Positions 26,895 to 37,537 of a DNA stretch of 64,000 nt are shown here, piece after piece. The notes beneath the pieces are model-generated. The model made no database searches. It saw only the letters and a list, made by a program, of their open reading frames with translations, and was not told the DNA's origin. Numbering within the stretch: the first letter of the stretch is position 1; each line of letters starts with the position of its first letter. The DNA is from Methylocapsa sp. S129 (GTDB lineage: Bacteria; Pseudomonadota; Alphaproteobacteria; Rhizobiales; Beijerinckiaceae). A program made the position numbers and the translations under genes. The stretch is from assembly GCF_009765995.1 (NCBI RefSeq), contig NZ_LMUI01000008.1:131292-195291 (forward strand). The letters are read 5' to 3'.

Positions 26895-28160
26895 TTACTT
26901 CGCGGCGTTGATCGCCTTGACGAGCTCCGTCACGGCGCTGTCGGAGGTCTTGATCTCGCCATGGAAGAACTTGGTCACGACGTCATGATAGGCGCCGGCG
27001 ACGGCCGGCGGCTGGGCGTAGTTCTGGGCCATTGAACCGACGAACTTGCCGTCGGCATTGGCGGCCTTCACGTCGGCGATGCCCTTCTTGCCGCAGATGT
27101 CGAACGCGGTGTCGGGAACGTCCATGCGCGCCGGCACGGAACCCTTCACCACGTTGAACGCCGACTGGAAGCTGATGCTCATCGTCGCGTCTGCAAGCGC
27201 CAATTGTGCGGCCTTGCGATCGGCGGGAACATTGAACATCGCGAACATATCGGTGTTGTAGATCACCGAACCGTCGGTGCCGGGGAAGCGATAGCAGAGG
27301 AAATCCTTGCCGGCTTCCTTATTGGCGGCTTTGAACTCGCCCTTGGCCCAATCGCCCATCACTTGCACGAGCGCATCGCCCTTGATCACCATCGCGGTGG
27401 CGAGGTTCCAGTCGCGGCCCGCAAAGTTCGGATCGGTATAGGCCTTCAGCTTGGCGAGATTGTCGAAGGACTTCTTCATCGTGTCGGACTTCAAGGCGCT
27501 TTCATCGAGATCGACGAAAGCCTTCTTGTAGAACTCGATGCCGCCGGTCGAGGCGACGACCGAGTCGAACATCGTCGCTTCCTGCCAGGGCTGGCCGCCG
27601 AGCGCGAGCGGAATGACGCCCGCCGCCTTGGCCTTATCGAGCAAAGCGATGAACTCGTCGAAGGTCTTCGGCTCGGTCCCGCCGATCTTCTCCAGCACCG
27701 CCTTGTTGATCCAGACCCAATTGACGGAGTGGATGTTGACCGGGACGGCGTCCCATTTGCCATTGGTGGTGGTGAATTTCTGCAGGGCCGTCGGCACGAC
27801 CTTCGCCCAATTTTCCTTGGTCGCCAGCGACGTGATGTCGCCCAGCTTGCCGGCCTCGGCATAGTCGACGGCGAAATAGCCGAGGATTTGCGAAGCGGTC
27901 GGCGGGTTGCCCGCCGCCACCATCGCTTTCAGCGCGGTCATGGCGCCTTCGCCGCCGCCGCCCGCCACGGGCACGTCTTTCCAGGCGAAGCCTTCCTTCG
28001 CGAGATCCCCCTTGAGGACATTCAACGCGGCCGCTTCGCCGCCTGAGGTCCACCAGTGCAGCATTTGCACGGTCTTGTCGTCTGCGGCATGCGCCGAGGC
28101 GGCGAAACCGGCCGCCGATGCGAGCGCGACGCCCGCCATAAGCATGGTGCGGAACTTCAT
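26895..28160 (-). CDS. Sugar ABC transporter substrate-binding protein (GtsA-like)
   Basis: This 421-aa periplasmic binding protein starts at ATG 28160 (GGAAGG site) with a signal peptide [20 protein letters not shown] ending in SAHAADD. The mature N-terminus [20 protein letters not shown] matches the glucose/mannose-binding GtsA group of CUT1 proteins. It is the first gene of the importer operon. The likely ligand is a hexose or a hexose-containing glycoside, but specificity within this group varies. Confidence 0.9.
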   Translation of the reverse strand: MKFRTMLMAGVALASAAGFAASAHAADDKTVQMLHWWTSGGEAAALNVLKGDLAKEGFAWKDVPVAGGGGEGAMTALKAMVAAGNPPTASQILGYFAVDYAEAGKLGDITSLATKENWAKVVPTALQKFTTTNGKWDAVPVNIHSVNWVWINKAVLEKIGGTEPKTFDEFIALLDKAKAAGVIPLALGGQPWQEATMFDSVVASTGGIEFYKKAFVDLDESALKSDTMKKSFDNLAKLKAYTDPNFAGRDWNLATAMVIKGDALVQVMGDWAKGEFKAANKEAGKDFLCYRFPGTDGSVIYNTDMFAMFNVPADRKAAQLALADATMSISFQSAFNVVKGSVPARMDVPDTAFDICGKKGIADVKAANADGKFVGSMAQNYAQPPAVAGAYHDVVTKFFHGEIKTSDSAVTELVKAINAAK

Positions 28161-28409
28161 ATTATTGCCTTCCAAATAAGCGACATCTCCCCACCGGATT
28201 CGGTCCGGCGCCGTCGTCATCAAGGGCCGAAATCTCGACCCCCGCCTTCCTTCACGTCAGCATCGCAGCCCGGGCCGTCCATGGGCGCGCGGACTTTGTG
28301 GACGTGGAAAGTCTTGTCATCACTGTATTCGGCTCCCGTGCTGTGGCCAAGCGCTCCCGAAGCCTTCGATTGCCAGAACTGTCGCGCGCCTCCTGCGTCG
28401 TTCTCATCA

Positions 28410-29186
28410 TCATCGACCCTCGAAATGCGGCGGACGCTTGTCGTTGAAGGCGGCGACGCCCTCGCCAAGATCTCGCGTCGTCGCCGTGAACGCGCCGGCG
28501 AGCGCCTCGATCGGCGCATCGCTGTCTTCGCCTTCGGCGGCGTTGATCATCGATTTGACGATCTGCGCCGCCACCGGCCCGCGCGCTGCGATAGCCCGCG
28601 CGATCGCTTCGGCGCGCGTCAATCCCTCGCCCGCTTCGACCACTTCATCGACCAGTCCAAGCGCCAGGGCCTCTTCAGCCTCGAACATCCGCCCGCCCAA
28701 AGCCATGCGGCGCACGACTTGCGCGCCAAAACGCCGGACGAGACGCTGCGTGCCCGACCATCCCGGCGCCATGCCGAGGCCCGTTTCGGGCAGGCCAAGT
28801 TTGATCCCCGTCTCGGCGATGCGAATGTCGGCGGTCGCTGCGAGCTCCAGGCCGCCGCCGAAGGCATGGCCTGTTAGCGCCGCGACGAGAGGCACGCGCA
28901 GCCGCGCCAGAGCCTCGAATGCGCGATGGCCAACCCGCGTCCAGTCGCGCCACATTTCGAGCGGCGGCAGATTGCTCCAGGCGGCGATGTCGCCGCCCGC
29001 GCAAAACGCCTTGCCTTCGCCCGACAGGATGGCGACACGAATGTCCGACGCATCCTCGATCGCTTCCGCGGCGCGCGCCAGCGCAACGATCATCGCACGG
29101 TCGAGCGCATTGAGCTTGTCAGGACGCTTCAACGTGAGCCTGGCGATTGGCCCGTCAAAGGCGAGGCGAATCCGGTCGTCGGTCAT
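28410..29186 (-). CDS. Enoyl-CoA hydratase/isomerase (crotonase) family protein
   Basis: This 258-aa crotonase-fold protein starts at ATG 29186, overlapping the CoA-transferase stop (ATGA). The oxyanion-hole segments are AFCAGGDIAAW and GHAFGGGLELA. The first catalytic glutamate is kept (LPETGLG), but the position of the second (Glu164 in rat crotonase) appears to be Arg in RRMALGG. This makes simple hydration less certain, and another crotonase reaction is possible. It is the last gene of the lacI operon. Confidence 0.83.
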   Translation of the reverse strand: MTDDRIRLAFDGPIARLTLKRPDKLNALDRAMIVALARAAEAIEDASDIRVAILSGEGKAFCAGGDIAAWSNLPPLEMWRDWTRVGHRAFEALARLRVPLVAALTGHAFGGGLELAATADIRIAETGIKLGLPETGLGMAPGWSGTQRLVRRFGAQVVRRMALGGRMFEAEEALALGLVDEVVEAGEGLTRAEAIARAIAARGPVAAQIVKSMINAAEGEDSDAPIEALAGAFTATTRDLGEGVAAFNDKRPPHFEGR

Positions 29187-30796
29187 GACGCGCACTCCAG
29201 GCGGCGAGGCGGCGATGGCGGCAGTTTGAGGCCGAGCGGCCCAGGATGAAACAGCGTCACATCCATCGCCTTCAATTGGTCGGAGACGACAAGCGGAAAC
29301 TTCGCCTGCCCCAGAATGTCGCGGTCGAGGTCGACGCCCGGCGCGATCTCGGTCACCGTGACGCCCTTTGCGGTCAAGCGCATGACGCAGCGCTCGGTGA
29401 CATAGGTAATATCCTGGCCTTGGGTGATGGCGCGGCCGCCGGAAAAGGACACTTGTTCGACTTCCTCGACCAGTTTGGCGATCTTGCCTTCCCGCGCGAT
29501 CCGCAGCCTGCCCGCCTCGACGGCAAGGCCCGCGCCGGCGGTGAAAAAGCCGGAGAAGACGATTTTCTTGGCCCGCGCCGTGATGTCGACAAAGCCGCCC
29601 GCGCCCGCCGTCACATGCGGGCGCGCGCCAAGCTTGGAGACATTGACCGAGCCGCGCTGGTCGATCTCAAGGAAGGAGAGCAGCGAGCAATCAAAGCCGG
29701 CCCCCTGGAAATAGGTGAACTGATAAGGCGAGGGCATGATCGCTTCGGCGTTGGCGGCGCAGCCGAACTGGAAGTCGAGCAGCGGCACGCCCCCAACCGC
29801 CCCTTGCTCGATCACCCAGGTGACGGCGCCGTGCTGGCCTTCCTCGATCAGGATGCGCGGCACATTGGCGGAGACGCCAAAACCGATATTGACGGCATCG
29901 CCCTGACGCAGCTCCTGCGCGACGCGGCGCGCAATGACTTTGGAAATGTTGAATTCAGGCAGTTCGAAAGTCGAAAGCGGCCGGAAGATTTCACCCGAAA
30001 TTGCGGGATCGTAAACCGTCTGCGTCGTTTGCATCTGTTCGGGCGCGACGACGATCGCATCGACGAGAATGCCGGGCACGAACACATCGAGAGGCTTGAG
30101 CGTGCCCGCCTTGGCGAGCCGCTTGACCTGCGCGATGACGATGCCGCCATTGTTGCGCACGCTCAGCGCCTGATCGAGCGGGCCGAGATAGCCGCCTTCA
30201 TGTTCATAGGAAAGATTGCCGCGCTCATCCGCTGTCGTCGCGCGAATGATCGCAACATTGGGGATGATGGCGGGAAAGAACAGCCAGTCTTCGCCGGCGA
30301 AGGCGACGCGGGAGACGACGGGCCTCGCCGCCGCCTTGGCGTTCATCGCGCAGCCCTGGCGGGCGGGATCGGCGAATGTGTCCATGCCGATCTTGGTCAG
30401 CACGCCAGGCCGCTTAGCCGCCGCCTCGCGATGCATGTCGAACAGGATGCCCGAAGGGATGTTGTAGGCGGGGATTTGATCGCCTGAGACCATTTGCCAG
30501 ATCTTCGGCGGCTCCGCCTTCGACGGACCGGAGGGATAGGAGCCCGCGATAATGCGGGCGAGGCAGCCAGGCTTGGCCAGATGATCGACGCCGCCAATGC
30601 CCCACATGTCGCCGGCGGCGATCGGGTGCAGGGTGGTGATGTCGCGCGGATGGCCGGCTTGGTCGAAACGCCGGCCGATCGCCGCGAGCACGGCGTCAGG
30701 GCAGCCAAGGCCGGAAGACGAGGATATCGTCACGATAGCGCCGTCCGGAATCAGGCGGGCGGCTTCGTCGGCGGTGAGGACGCTCGGAAAGGCCAT
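29183..30796 (-). CDS. Fused acyl-CoA:acetate CoA-transferase (YdiF/family I type)
   Basis: This 537-aa protein combines alpha and beta halves of family I CoA-transferases. The N-terminal half has the CoA-binding GxGG-like segment and the C-terminal half holds the probable catalytic Glu in VIEQGAVGG. It resembles acetate/propionate CoA-transferase YdiF. It would activate a carboxylic acid made by the island's dehydrogenases, giving a CoA ester for the coupled crotonase-family enzyme. It lies 3 bp after the Gfo/Idh/MocA gene. Confidence 0.88.
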   Translation of the reverse strand: MAFPSVLTADEAARLIPDGAIVTISSSSGLGCPDAVLAAIGRRFDQAGHPRDITTLHPIAAGDMWGIGGVDHLAKPGCLARIIAGSYPSGPSKAEPPKIWQMVSGDQIPAYNIPSGILFDMHREAAAKRPGVLTKIGMDTFADPARQGCAMNAKAAARPVVSRVAFAGEDWLFFPAIIPNVAIIRATTADERGNLSYEHEGGYLGPLDQALSVRNNGGIVIAQVKRLAKAGTLKPLDVFVPGILVDAIVVAPEQMQTTQTVYDPAISGEIFRPLSTFELPEFNISKVIARRVAQELRQGDAVNIGFGVSANVPRILIEEGQHGAVTWVIEQGAVGGVPLLDFQFGCAANAEAIMPSPYQFTYFQGAGFDCSLLSFLEIDQRGSVNVSKLGARPHVTAGAGGFVDITARAKKIVFSGFFTAGAGLAVEAGRLRIAREGKIAKLVEEVEQVSFSGGRAITQGQDITYVTERCVMRLTAKGVTVTEIAPGVDLDRDILGQAKFPLVVSDQLKAMDVTLFHPGPLGLKLPPSPPRRLECAS

Positions 30797-30799
30797 CGG

Positions 30800-32853
<2,054 letters not shown>

Positions 32854-32910
32854 AGCCTGTCTCCTCCCGAACCCATGCCAAAGGCGGTATTCATCCGCCA
32901 TTATTGATTT

Positions 32911-32920
32911 GGAACGTTCC
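32911..32920. promoter_or_regulatory. LacI-type operator O1
   Basis: The perfect 10-bp palindrome GGAACGTTCC with central CG sits in the wider context ATTTGGAACGTTCCTAT, 58 bp upstream of the TTG start of lacI. It is identical in its core and 5' flank to the second site 99 bp away. Confidence 0.75.
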
Positions 32921-33009
32921 TATCGAACAACCCAGATGATGTCAACGACGAGTGTTTTACCCCAAGAATGCAGCGATTTATATGACATTTGCGCGCCTGT
33001 CTTGAATTT

Positions 33010-33019
33010 GGAACGTTCC
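33010..33019. promoter_or_regulatory. LacI-type operator O2
   Basis: This is a second copy of GGAACGTTCC in context ATTTGGAACGTTCCGAT, 79 bp upstream of the DUF993 gene start. The 99-bp centre-to-centre distance from O1 would allow a LacI tetramer to loop, or two dimers to bind each promoter separately. Confidence 0.75.
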
Positions 33020-33097
33020 GATGCTATGATCGGCCAACGCTCGCAACAAGAGCATGGTCGGTTTGCTGGTCGGCGCCGCGCCAAAGGGAGGAGAGCG

Positions 33098-34264
33098 ATG
33101 GTCGGTCTGAAATTGCTTGCCGGCGATGGCTCGCTTCAGTCCTTCGAACTTTCGCCGCCCTCGCCCTATCCGGCGAAGGAAACGCGCGATTTCCCGCGGA
33201 TCGTCTATGCAGCGGCCCATGTGGTCGCCGATCCGCTCTCAGGCGCGGATTCGCTGTCGCGCTCGGCGGTCGATTGGGACCGCACGCTTGCCTTTCGCCA
33301 TCGTCTTTGGGATCTCGGCTTTAAAATCGCCGAGGCGATGGACACGGCGCAGCGCGGCATGGGTCTGGACTGGAATGGCGCGCAGGAACTGATTGCGCGC
33401 GCGCTCGCGGAGGCCAAAGCGCGGCCGGGCGCCGACCTTGCCTGCGGCGCCGGCACGGATCATCTCGACCCCGCCGCCGCGCGCACGCTCGGCGATGTCG
33501 TCGCCGCCTATGAAGAGCAGGTCGGCTTCGTCGAAAAGCATGGCGGCCGCGTCGTGATGATGGCGAGCCGCGCGCTCGCCCGCGTCGCGCGAGGCCCCGA
33601 CGATTACGCCTTCGTCTACGACCGCATTCTGTCCCAGGCGAAAGAGCCCGTCATCCTGCATTGGCTCGGCGACATGTTCGACGCCGCCCTCGCGGGCTAT
33701 TGGGGCGCCGGGGACATCGAAGGGGCGATGAGCGGCGTTCTCGACATTATCGCGCGTCATCAGGCGCGCATCGACGGCGTCAAGATTTCTCTGCTCGACG
33801 CTGGCAAGGAAATCGATCTGCGCCGCCGGCTTCCAGCCGGCGTGCGTATGTATACGGGCGACGATTTCAACTATGCGGAACTGATCGCCGGCGACGGCGC
33901 GCATCATTCGCACGGCCTGCTCGGCATTTTCGACCCGATCGCGCCTGCCGCCGCCGCCGCGCTTGTGAAGCTCGGCGCTGGCGATCGCGCCGGCTATGAT
34001 GAGATTCTGGCGCCGACCGTGCCGTTGTCGCGCAAAATATTCGAGGCGCCGACGCAATATTACAAGGCGGGAATCGTGTTCTTGGCCTGGCTCAATGGCT
34101 TCCAGGACCATTTCATCATGCTCGGCGCCATGCAATCGGCGCGCAGGATTCTGCATTATTCCGACGTGTTTCGCCTCGCCGACCGTGCGGGGCTGATCGT
34201 CGATCCTGAGCGCGCGTGCAAGCGGATGAAAGCGCTTCTGGCGACCTATGGGATCGAAGGGTGA
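33098..34264 (+). CDS. DUF993 dihydrodipicolinate-synthase-like TIM-barrel protein
   Basis: This 388-aa protein starts at ATG 33098 behind GGGAGGAGAG. The sequence matches the DUF993 family, distant relatives of the DHDPS/N-acetylneuraminate lyase class I aldolases. A lysine in DGVKISLLDAG lies in the barrel strand where such enzymes form a Schiff base, and this is a candidate catalytic residue. It is divergent from lacI with both predicted operators between them, so it is almost certainly part of the same regulon. An aldol cleavage or dehydration of a keto-sugar acid is a reasonable guess. The family has no settled activity that I know of. Confidence 0.85.
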   Translation: MVGLKLLAGDGSLQSFELSPPSPYPAKETRDFPRIVYAAAHVVADPLSGADSLSRSAVDWDRTLAFRHRLWDLGFKIAEAMDTAQRGMGLDWNGAQELIARALAEAKARPGADLACGAGTDHLDPAAARTLGDVVAAYEEQVGFVEKHGGRVVMMASRALARVARGPDDYAFVYDRILSQAKEPVILHWLGDMFDAALAGYWGAGDIEGAMSGVLDIIARHQARIDGVKISLLDAGKEIDLRRRLPAGVRMYTGDDFNYAELIAGDGAHHSHGLLGIFDPIAPAAAAALVKLGAGDRAGYDEILAPTVPLSRKIFEAPTQYYKAGIVFLAWLNGFQDHFIMLGAMQSARRILHYSDVFRLADRAGLIVDPERACKRMKALLATYGIEG

Positions 34265-35370
34265 TCGTGGGCGAAAACCATCGGCTGTGACTCCCGTGGC
34301 GGGTAAGGCGATGCGCCAGCCTGAACGGGCGCTTTGTCGTCGGCCTTCTCTATAAAGACCGAGTCGCCAAATTCGTGGGAGCGAAAGTCGCGCGCCTCTA
34401 ATTCCGCATCGATGCGGCTGAGCGTTTCATTCCCCGCGAAGGCGCGCAAAAGCTCATAATGGCTCGAGCCTTGCTCGTGCGCTCCCGAAAGAATGGCGTC
34501 CACCACGCGCAGTCTGGAACAGGAATCGATTTTCTGCGTCGCCAAGCGCTCGCCGGCGGGCGCGTCGCCGTCGAACATCGCGCCCGCGTGCTCCAGCGCC
34601 CGCACGACGCTTGTGCCGATCGCAATGACGCGGCCGCCGCGCATGCGCGCCTCGGCTATGATCCGCGCGGTCGATCGCGGAATGCGGTATGGTTCATCGA
34701 AGGGCAGCAGCGCGTCCAGTTCCGCATCGCCCGTCGATGAAATTCCGGCAGCGTGCGTGATCGCGCCAAAGCGGATGCCGCGCGCCGTCATCGATTCGAT
34801 CATGCGCCAATCAAGCGCGAAGCCGGCCGACGGCGCCTCGAACGCGACGGGCGGACCGGCGATCGCCATCCACACGTCCCACAGGGCAAGCGGCGTCGCG
34901 ATATGCGCATATTGGATCGGGCGGCCATGGCGCGCCAAGCCTTCCCAAATCTCTGCCGGCGAGCCCTCGAAGTCGAGCGCGACGTAGCGAGGGTGATTCA
35001 GCACGCGCGCGACGATCGTATTGAGCGGGCCAAGGGCCAGCCGGTCCCCCGGATGGATCGGCGGCGGCTTTGGCCGATCCTCGGTGCGCGTGCGAAAGTC
35101 GCCCTCTCCGAATATGACGGCGAAAAATTGCTTGATCTCCTGGAGCGAACGACGGCCCGCAAGCCGCACTTCAATCCGGCCGCCGCTGGGGCCATGCCGG
35201 CCAAACAGGCTGGCGGGCAAGACCGCCGCATTATTGGCGATGACAACGTCCCCGGGATTGACAAGGCTTGCGAATTCCGACCGTGCGCGCCGGCCGATAT
35301 TGCCGCGCTTGTCGGCGTGCAGCAGCTTCGCGCCCGGCGGGCGCTGGACTGGCGCGCTGGCGGCGATCAC
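34246..35370 (-). CDS. QueA-like S-adenosylmethionine:tRNA ribosyltransferase-isomerase family protein
   Basis: This 374-aa protein starts at GTG 35370, overlapping the SDR stop (GTGA), with an AGGG site. It carries family features such as NPGDVVIANNAAVLPASLFG, THAAGISSTG and TSVVRALEHAG. In canonical QueA the equivalent segments read DVLVFNDTRVIPARL and HVGAGTF, so this is a divergent branch. QueA makes epoxyqueuosine in tRNA. No other queuosine gene is near, and the operon partner is an SDR under a SoxR-type promoter, so a different SAM-dependent reaction is possible. Its stop overlaps the convergent DUF993 gene by 19 bp. Confidence 0.75.
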   Translation of the reverse strand: MIAASAPVQRPPGAKLLHADKRGNIGRRARSEFASLVNPGDVVIANNAAVLPASLFGRHGPSGGRIEVRLAGRRSLQEIKQFFAVIFGEGDFRTRTEDRPKPPPIHPGDRLALGPLNTIVARVLNHPRYVALDFEGSPAEIWEGLARHGRPIQYAHIATPLALWDVWMAIAGPPVAFEAPSAGFALDWRMIESMTARGIRFGAITHAAGISSTGDAELDALLPFDEPYRIPRSTARIIAEARMRGGRVIAIGTSVVRALEHAGAMFDGDAPAGERLATQKIDSCSRLRVVDAILSGAHEQGSSHYELLRAFAGNETLSRIDAELEARDFRSHEFGDSVFIEKADDKAPVQAGASPYPPRESQPMVFAHDHPSIP

Positions 35371-36173
35371 ATTGCGCCCTCTCGCGTCGCGTCGCTCGAA
35401 GTAGGCTTCGGCCGCGCCATCAAGGCGGCGAGCGTATCGAGGAGTTTGCGCGCCGCAATCTCCGGGCGCTGAAGCGCCGAGCGATCCGCGTCGGGCGCCG
35501 CCGCCGCATGCAACGGCGTATCCATATCGCCCGGATCCAGCGAGAGAACACGCACGCCGACGCCGCCAAGCTCGTCGTCCCAGATACGGCTCAAATGATG
35601 CAACGCGGCTTTGCTGGCGCCATAGGCGCCCCATTTCTGGTACGCATTGATCGCCGCGTCGCTCGAAATATTCACCACCACCGCTGTGCGCCCCTCCCAC
35701 GCGGATTCCGCCAGTGAGCCGAGCAGTGTTTTGGCCAACCGAAACGGGCCGAGGACGTTTGTGGCGAGCGCGCGCTCAAAATCTTCGCATTCCGTGTCCG
35801 CCAGCAGCGCCAGCGGCGTTGGCCCCAGATGCGAAGCATTGTTGATGAGCACATCAAGACCGCCAAGCGTGCCCAGGATCTGCATGGCGATGGGATGAAC
35901 GTCGTCCTTTTTCGAAATGTCGCCGACAACGCCATGCGCGCCCGTCAGCTCACGTATGACGCGCTCAACGCCATCCCGCCGGCGCGCGACGAACGCGACC
36001 CGCGCCTGGCGATGCATCAATTCCCTAACGAGGGCGAGGCCCAGGCCCGACGTGCCGCCGGTAATGGCGATGCGGAGGCCGGCGAATGGATTGTCGGGCC
36101 GGCCCTCCGCCAGCACGAGCCGTAGAACTGTCATGGACGATGAAGAACTGGCGACTTGTCGATCGTTCGGCAT
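35367..36173 (-). CDS. SDR-family short-chain dehydrogenase
   Basis: This 268-aa protein has coenzyme motif ITGGTSGLGLAL (about residues 36-47), NNAS, the catalytic Ser in NISSDAA and YGASK. The ATG at 36173 follows AGGGAAAG. It is the first gene of a two-gene operon with the QueA-like gene and is transcribed away from soxR by a promoter with SoxR-like geometry. SDRs are common members of SoxR regulons in non-enteric bacteria. The substrate is unknown. Confidence 0.85.
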   Translation of the reverse strand: MPNDRQVASSSSSMTVLRLVLAEGRPDNPFAGLRIAITGGTSGLGLALVRELMHRQARVAFVARRRDGVERVIRELTGAHGVVGDISKKDDVHPIAMQILGTLGGLDVLINNASHLGPTPLALLADTECEDFERALATNVLGPFRLAKTLLGSLAESAWEGRTAVVVNISSDAAINAYQKWGAYGASKAALHHLSRIWDDELGGVGVRVLSLDPGDMDTPLHAAAAPDADRSALQRPEIAARKLLDTLAALMARPKPTSSDATREGAM

Positions 36174-36217
36174 GATGCTTTCCCTGTGCGAGAGGCGATT
36201 GCAATGGACGAACGCTC

Positions 36218-36248
36218 AAGCTACAAGTTGAAGTGAACTTTAAGTCAA
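36218..36248 (-). promoter_or_regulatory. SoxR-type promoter with operator in a 19-bp spacer
   Basis: On the minus strand TTGACT (-35, 36243-36248) and TAGCTT (-10, 36218-36223) are separated by exactly 19 bp, the long spacer typical of MerR/SoxR-activated promoters. The spacer holds the near-palindrome TTAAAGTTCACTTCAA (36228-36243), whose core AAGTNNACTT is that of known SoxR boxes (core CAAGTTAACTTG). Confidence 0.65.
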
Positions 36249-36272
36249 GCGCCAATTCCACGTTCTCTAGAC

Positions 36273-36725
36273 ATGCCCGACCTCATCACAATTTCCGAGT
36301 TCTCGCGCCGCAGCGGCGTCGCCGCCTCGGCTTTGCGATTCTACGAAACGCGCGGCCTGATCAAATCAGAGCGCGCCGGCTCAGGTCACCGCCGCTATTC
36401 CAGAGCGGTGCTGCGGCGGGTCGCGTTTATCGTCTTCGCCCAGCGCATGGGCCTGACGCTCGATGAGGTCGGCGCCGAACTGGCGAAACTGCCGGAAAAT
36501 CACGCACCCGGACCATCCGATTGGGCGAAAATCTCCGGCAGTTGGACACGGCGCATCGATGAACGGATCGCCGAATTGCGCCGCCTCAAGGCGGGCCTTA
36601 CCCGCTGCATCGGTTGCGGCTGCCTGTCGCTCCGGCAATGCCAGCTCGCCAATCCCGGCGATCGCGCCAGCCGGCAGGGTCCTGGTCCCCGTTACTGGAT
36701 GAGCGACGCGCGCCGTTCGCGGTAA
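36273..36725 (+). CDS. soxR: Redox-sensitive transcriptional activator SoxR
   Basis: This 150-aa MerR-family regulator has an N-terminal winged HTH (ISEFSRRSGVAASALRFYE), a dimerisation helix and the diagnostic [2Fe-2S] motif CIGCGCLSLRQC (C-x2-C-x-C-x5-C). Oxidation of the cluster by superoxide or redox-cycling compounds turns SoxR into an activator. It is divergent from the SDR/QueA-like operon with one SoxR-type operator between, and no soxS gene is present, as is normal outside enterics. Confidence 0.95.
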   Translation: MPDLITISEFSRRSGVAASALRFYETRGLIKSERAGSGHRRYSRAVLRRVAFIVFAQRMGLTLDEVGAELAKLPENHAPGPSDWAKISGSWTRRIDERIAELRRLKAGLTRCIGCGCLSLRQCQLANPGDRASRQGPGPRYWMSDARRSR

Positions 36726-36765
36726 GCGGGCGACGCCCGCCCGGAAGCGGCTCTGAAGGATCGGC

Positions 36766-37434
36766 CTAGTGAATCTGCGGCGAGGCATGCTCGCTTCGCG
36801 CGAGCTCCATCTGCGTGATCGCCACGAGCATGTCCGCGCGCGCCTTGAGATCGGAGGCCTCCAGCAACGCCTGCTTTTCCTTCGCGCCATAGGGGCTCAG
36901 CATCGACAGGCCATTGACCAGCGCCTCATTGGAAGCTTTCTGGATGTCGTCCCAATCGATCTTGAACTTCCTGGCTTCGGCGAATTTGCGCAACGCGGTC
37001 AGCAGGCCCGGTCGATCGACGGCGTTCTCACCCTCGCCTTCGCGAAAATCGTTCGAAAATTCCGAGAAATCGATGCGCGCCTGGCGATAGAGCGTCGAGG
37101 CCGGAGCCTCGCCGATGACGCGAAACCGTGCGATGCCGGTCAGGGTGACGAAGCACCGGCCGTCGCCCGTCTCGGCAAATTGCGTGATGCGGCCAACGCA
37201 GCCGATTGCGCAAAGCTCGGGCCACTTGTCCGAGGCTTCCTCGCCGTCGCTGGGCTGGATCATTCCGATAAGCCGCTCGCCGGAAAGCGCATCGTCGATC
37301 ATCGCGAGATAGCGCGGCTCGAAAATGCTCAGAGGCAACGGCCGGCGCGGCAGCAGCAGAGCCTCGGCCAACGGGAATACGGGAATGGTCTGAGGCAGTT
37401 CGGAGGGGCGCTCATAGCTGCGATTCAATTTCAT
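36766..37434 (-). CDS. LON peptidase substrate-binding domain protein
   Basis: This 222-aa protein starts at ATG 37434 (GAGG site; an upstream TTG is weaker). It consists of the Lon N-terminal domain only (IPVFPLAEALLLPRRPLPLSIFE near the start, then GCVGRITQFAE), without AAA+ or protease parts. Such stand-alone proteins are common in alphaproteobacteria. It lies about 100 bp downstream of the CnoX-like thioredoxin gene, an arrangement often conserved in this class, which suggests a shared role in protein quality control. Confidence 0.88.
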   Translation of the reverse strand: MKLNRSYERPSELPQTIPVFPLAEALLLPRRPLPLSIFEPRYLAMIDDALSGERLIGMIQPSDGEEASDKWPELCAIGCVGRITQFAETGDGRCFVTLTGIARFRVIGEAPASTLYRQARIDFSEFSNDFREGEGENAVDRPGLLTALRKFAEARKFKIDWDDIQKASNEALVNGLSMLSPYGAKEKQALLEASDLKARADMLVAITQMELARSEHASPQIH

Positions 37435-37537
37435 GGCACGAAACCTCAAAGGACGGGCGCCGCGGCGCCTGTCCGCTAAACACGCGATCTGAACCCACCT
37501 TGTGGCTCAAATACCGGCAAATTGCGGCCGGCGCGGA

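Noticed and set aside
28218-28409. Protein-like open stretch after the crotonase stop (contains HVHKVRAPMDGPG)
   Set aside because: Composition looks coding, but it has no start codon with a ribosome site before the middle of the frame. It could be a gene remnant, but this cannot be supported.
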